A stretch of 64,000 bases of DNA from CAVVST01 sp963750995 (GTDB lineage: Bacteria; Acidobacteriota; Vicinamibacteria; Vicinamibacterales; UBA2999): positions 1,488,001-1,552,000 of the forward strand of contig CAVVST010000005.1 in NCBI GenBank assembly GCA_963750995.1. The letters run 5' to 3'. The stretch's first letter is position 1. Each line of letters starts with the position of its first letter. Made by a program: the position numbers and the translations under genes. Under the pieces are notes generated by a model. That model made no database searches and had not been told where the DNA came from. It saw nothing but the letters and a program-made list of their open reading frames with translations. This document shows, in pieces, positions 61,783 through 64,000 of the stretch.

Positions 61783-62450
61783 CACCGCGACGGCTTCTCC
61801 AGCACCAGCACCCGGCCCTTGTTCCCCCAGTCCATCCGGGCTTCGAGATCCGGCCGGGACCGGCACCCCTCCAGCACGAACATCAACCGGAGCATGTCCT
61901 TGTTGAGCAGCGTGATGTGCGAGGGATCGACGTCGAACTGCGTCGTGAAGTCGAGCAGGCTGGCAGGACTCGGGTGAAAACGCGTGGTGACATAGATGTA
62001 CTTCGACGTCATTCGCGCCATGTTTGCCACCGTCTGCTTCACCTGCAGAACCGTGAGATGCTCGAGCACTTCGCGGCAGATGACGAGATCGTAGGAGGCG
62101 TCGGGCTTGATGCCGGGGTCGCCAACGTAGCCGACCGTAACCCGGTCTCGCACCTGGGGCGTGGCAAGCTGCCGGCTGCTCTCGGCGAAGTCGATGCCCT
62201 CAACCTCGACGCCCAGCTCCCACAGCAGGTGCATCAGCGCGCCCGGCCCGCAGCCGAGATCTAGCGCTTTCGTGGGTTGAAACACGTCCTTGATCAGCGA
62301 AGGGTTCTGGGCCTCGATCTGACGCCTGGTCTCCAGGTTGTAGTTGTTGCCGGCGTCGCGCCAGTCGCCGGTGAAGTACTCGGCATCGTAATGACTGGAC
62401 CCGACCGGCTGCTGTTCCAAGACTCGCTGCTCGAACTCGGTAATGTTCAT
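61782..62450 (-). CDS. SAM-dependent methyltransferase
   Basis: 222 residues. LDLGCGPGALMHLLWELG is motif I, VEGIDFAESS motif II and DLVICREVLEHLT motif IV. VLEQQPVGSSHYDAEYFTGD near the N-terminus recurs in the broken copy at 59132-59488. Probably modifies a sugar or lipid in the surface glycan. Its ATG overlaps the nucleotidyltransferase stop by four bases. Confidence 0.87.
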   Translation of the reverse strand: MNITEFEQRVLEQQPVGSSHYDAEYFTGDWRDAGNNYNLETRRQIEAQNPSLIKDVFQPTKALDLGCGPGALMHLLWELGVEVEGIDFAESSRQLATPQVRDRVTVGYVGDPGIKPDASYDLVICREVLEHLTVLQVKQTVANMARMTSKYIYVTTRFHPSPASLLDFTTQFDVDPSHITLLNKDMLRLMFVLEGCRSRPDLEARMDWGNKGRVLVLEKPSR

Positions 62451-62896
62451 CGTGTGCTTTGCTTCCCGGACAAAAACTGCTCGAGGATCCGGCTCGACGA
62501 GTCGAGCACGGTATCAAGATAGACAATGCCGATGCCATGGCCGGCGCAGATGCGGACCTGCTCCTGCGGCAGCCTGCCTTCCCAGTCCTTGCCCTTGACG
62601 TAGTACCTGGGACGCAGCTGCGTGAGGATCGTCTCCGTATCGAACTGGTTGACGTGGGTATACGAGATGTACCTGATTGCGTCGACAATCGCCGCGCGCT
62701 GATCCTCCGGAAGCAGCGGCGGATGCTTGGTCCGGACGTAGGCGTCGGAGGCGATGTTGCACAGCAGCGGCACGTCGAGGCGTTCGGCCGCGGCGCGGAA
62801 GTATTCGATGTGCCCGCGGTGCAGCGGATCGAACGCACCGTCCACCATTGCCACGGCGCCGCGATACGCGGGCAGGTCATCGAACGTCAGGATCAT
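62447..62896 (-). CDS. Cytidylyltransferase-like nucleotidyltransferase (RfaE/TagD type)
   Basis: 149 residues, HIGH-type fold: MVDGAFDPLHRGHIEYFRAA carries the HXGH-equivalent, DAYVRTKHPPLLPEDQRA is the downstream loop and YVKGKDWEG the terminal motif. It would activate a heptose-, glycerol- or ribitol-like phosphate with CTP or ATP; the substrate is unknown. Coupled to the methyltransferase. Confidence 0.82.
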   Translation of the reverse strand: MILTFDDLPAYRGAVAMVDGAFDPLHRGHIEYFRAAAERLDVPLLCNIASDAYVRTKHPPLLPEDQRAAIVDAIRYISYTHVNQFDTETILTQLRPRYYVKGKDWEGRLPQEQVRICAGHGIGIVYLDTVLDSSSRILEQFLSGKQSTR

Positions 62897-62909
62897 GCGC
62901 CGCCGGATT

Positions 62910-63152
62910 CTACCGAAAGCATGGCAGCCCCGAATACGGGTCGACGCGACGCGGCGGCCGCGCGGCTTCGACGAAGACGAGAAACCGGTCGTCGATCATG
63001 CCGGCATGGCGGTAGTGCTCGTCGGCGCGCATCCAATTGGGCGAACTGGTCGTTGGTGACACGCCGATCGAGCCTTCTCGCGAGTGGAAGCGAAACAGGA
63101 ACGCGAGCAGCGCCGAAGCGACGGTGGTGACCGCAACCAGGGCCGGTTCGCA
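62910..63152 (-). pseudogene. C-terminal remnant of a membrane-protein paralogue
   Basis: About 80 codons in the same frame as, and directly after, the stop of the next gene. One helix (ALVAVTTVASALLAFLFRF), then YRHAGMIDDRFLVFVEAARP and a terminal GLPCFR. The upstream gene ends with the similar YRQAGSITFDRTRRLRVLV and DLPCFR, so this is the tail of a second copy that lost the rest. No start codon of its own is convincing. Confidence 0.6.
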
Positions 63153-64000
63153 TCAGCGGAAACACGGCAGATCGAGCGGGGTGTAGCGGCGAACCGGTTG
63201 ACGGTCGGCGGTGACAAGCACGCGAAGACGCCGCGTCCGGTCGAACGTGATGCTGCCGGCTTGACGATACTCGCGCCGGAGATACGCGTCGACGTGTTCG
63301 AATACCGGGACGTACTCTTCGTCGTACACCGGTCGGTCTTCGGTCAGGACGATCGGCACCCGCGCCGACATCAGCCGCGCGACGATGCGCGCCTCGTCCT
63401 CGTCGCTGGTGTAGTAGAGCGGCAACAGCCAGGCGTGACCGCCGGCAAACAGGCGATCCGAGAAGTAGTAAAGCAGCGGGTACTCGCCAAGCACGAACAG
63501 CCGATCGTCGGTGGCCGTGCACGCGCGCACGTAGCTGGCAACTCTGAGCACATCCGGCTGCTCGTCGTCAGCTGCCAGCGAGACCGGATCGGTGCCGAGC
63601 ACGTCCCATGCAGACCGCGCGCGCGCAACGAGTTCGCCCGGACCCTCTGTGAAGCCGGCGTCGCGGGCGGTACGGGCTCCCTGGGCCAGGCCGTTGGCGC
63701 TGAGCACGGTGAGACACAGCGCCAGCATCACGGCCGCGCGCGCGAGCGCCCGCCCCACGCGCCCAGGCGCGACGACACGTCCGTCCCGACTGAGGAGCGC
63801 CGTACTGAGCCACGCAAGCAGGATCGCAGCGGTCACGCCGACGTCCGCAATCCTGATGTTCGTGCTGCCACGGCTCATGAAGCCGATATTGAGCAGCGCG
63901 GTCAGCACCAGCAGCGGGACGATGTATTCGGGGTCTCGGAGTACGCGCGTCGGCGCGGTCACCCCGCGCAGCCGCCACAGGACGAGCGCTGAAAGCACCG
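63153..64000 (-). CDS. Multi-pass membrane protein, C-terminal part (continues past the window)
   Basis: 282 residues, open to the right edge. Three to four helices (about 12-30, 50-68, 85-103) precede a soluble domain with FVLGEYPLLYYFSDRLFAGG, YYTSDEDEARIVARL and VLTEDRPVYDEEYVPVFEHV, ending DLPCFR. The soluble tail resembles the periplasmic ends of GT-C mannosyltransferase-like proteins. The missing N-terminus may resemble 59457-59849. Confidence 0.65.
   Translation of the reverse strand, partial: VLSALVLWRLRGVTAPTRVLRDPEYIVPLLVLTALLNIGFMSRGSTNIRIADVGVTAAILLAWLSTALLSRDGRVVAPGRVGRALARAAVMLALCLTVLSANGLAQGARTARDAGFTEGPGELVARARSAWDVLGTDPVSLAADDEQPDVLRVASYVRACTATDDRLFVLGEYPLLYYFSDRLFAGGHAWLLPLYYTSDEDEARIVARLMSARVPIVLTEDRPVYDEEYVPVFEHVDAYLRREYRQAGSITFDRTRRLRVLVTADRQPVRRYTPLDLPCFR

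Noticed and set aside
62893..63522. 209-codon minus-strand ORF overlapping the membrane-protein tail
   Set aside because: It is in a different frame from the hydrophobic protein and its remnant and is Arg-rich shadow sequence.

Overview
The window is a GC-rich bacterial chromosome segment with short intergenic gaps, many 1-4 bp gene overlaps and frequent GTG/TTG starts. Gene content and style (animal-type transketolase, PlsB-like/PutA pair, split thiS-thiG, large surface-polysaccharide locus, palindromic intergenic repeats) suggest an Acidobacteriota genome, probably class Vicinamibacteria. That assignment is an inference from style; there is no rRNA in the window. I saw no rRNA, tRNA, CRISPR array or transposase. 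No stretch over 300 bases lacks a gene; the largest gaps are about 4545-4766, 10834-11073, 22890-23034 and 24852-25036.

Region A (1-18.4 kb), housekeeping and peptidases: the end of an M1 metallopeptidase, a membrane protein, ftsH, a DinB-fold protein, transketolase, a DUF4149-like membrane protein, NAD-type isocitrate dehydrogenase, a PlsB-like acyltransferase, proline dehydrogenase, an M20 peptidase, a CCA-adding-type nucleotidyltransferase, threonine ammonia-lyase, an M28 peptidase, a ClpP-type protease and an NAD-dependent epimerase. Several promoters look leaderless: a TATAAT-like box exactly six bases before the start codon.

Region B (18.5-25.5 kb): a three-module acyl-ligase/ACP/PlsC gene, infA behind a candidate sigma-54 promoter, a DEAD-box helicase, a MerR-like/TPR protein, glucokinase, and a four-helix-bundle gene enclosed by inverted repeats. 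Genes from 19.2 to 23.5 kb carry many frameshifts, all of which read as single-base insertions. This looks like assembly or sequencing error rather than decay. The same signature returns near 41.8, 42.9, 49.0 and 51.7-54.0 kb.

Region C (25.5-30.7 kb): an ABC exporter with a transglutaminase-like protein on the minus strand, then thiS-thiG on the plus strand.

Region D (30.7-64 kb), surface polysaccharide: a coiled-coil methyltransferase and an O-antigen ligase; nucleotide-sugar enzymes (UDP-sugar 6-dehydrogenase, gmd, RmlD-like reductase); glycosyltransferases; and a WecA-like phosphosugar transferase fused to a FlaA1/CapD-like N-terminal module. A compact minus-strand operon holds NeuB-like synthase, SDR, methyltransferase, aldehyde dehydrogenase, NeuA-like cytidylyltransferase, a second transketolase, a HAD phosphatase and a capsule-type transferase. 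It looks dedicated to a CMP-activated 3-deoxy-ulosonic sugar that I cannot name. From 54 kb rightwards come a polyprenol-type GT2, a DegT aminotransferase, an epimerase and hexapeptide acyltransferases. The last part (57.8-64 kb) is a duplicated cassette with visible internal deletions.

Four kinds of palindromic dispersed element appear (at 7.7/24.8/25.4 kb; 14.86/17.4 kb; 41.5 kb; 50.06 kb). Several supply stop codons, a start codon or in-frame coding sequence to neighbouring genes. The 24.84-25.46 kb element, which carries a four-helix-bundle gene and has an empty counterpart at 7.70 kb, is the best candidate for an undescribed system.
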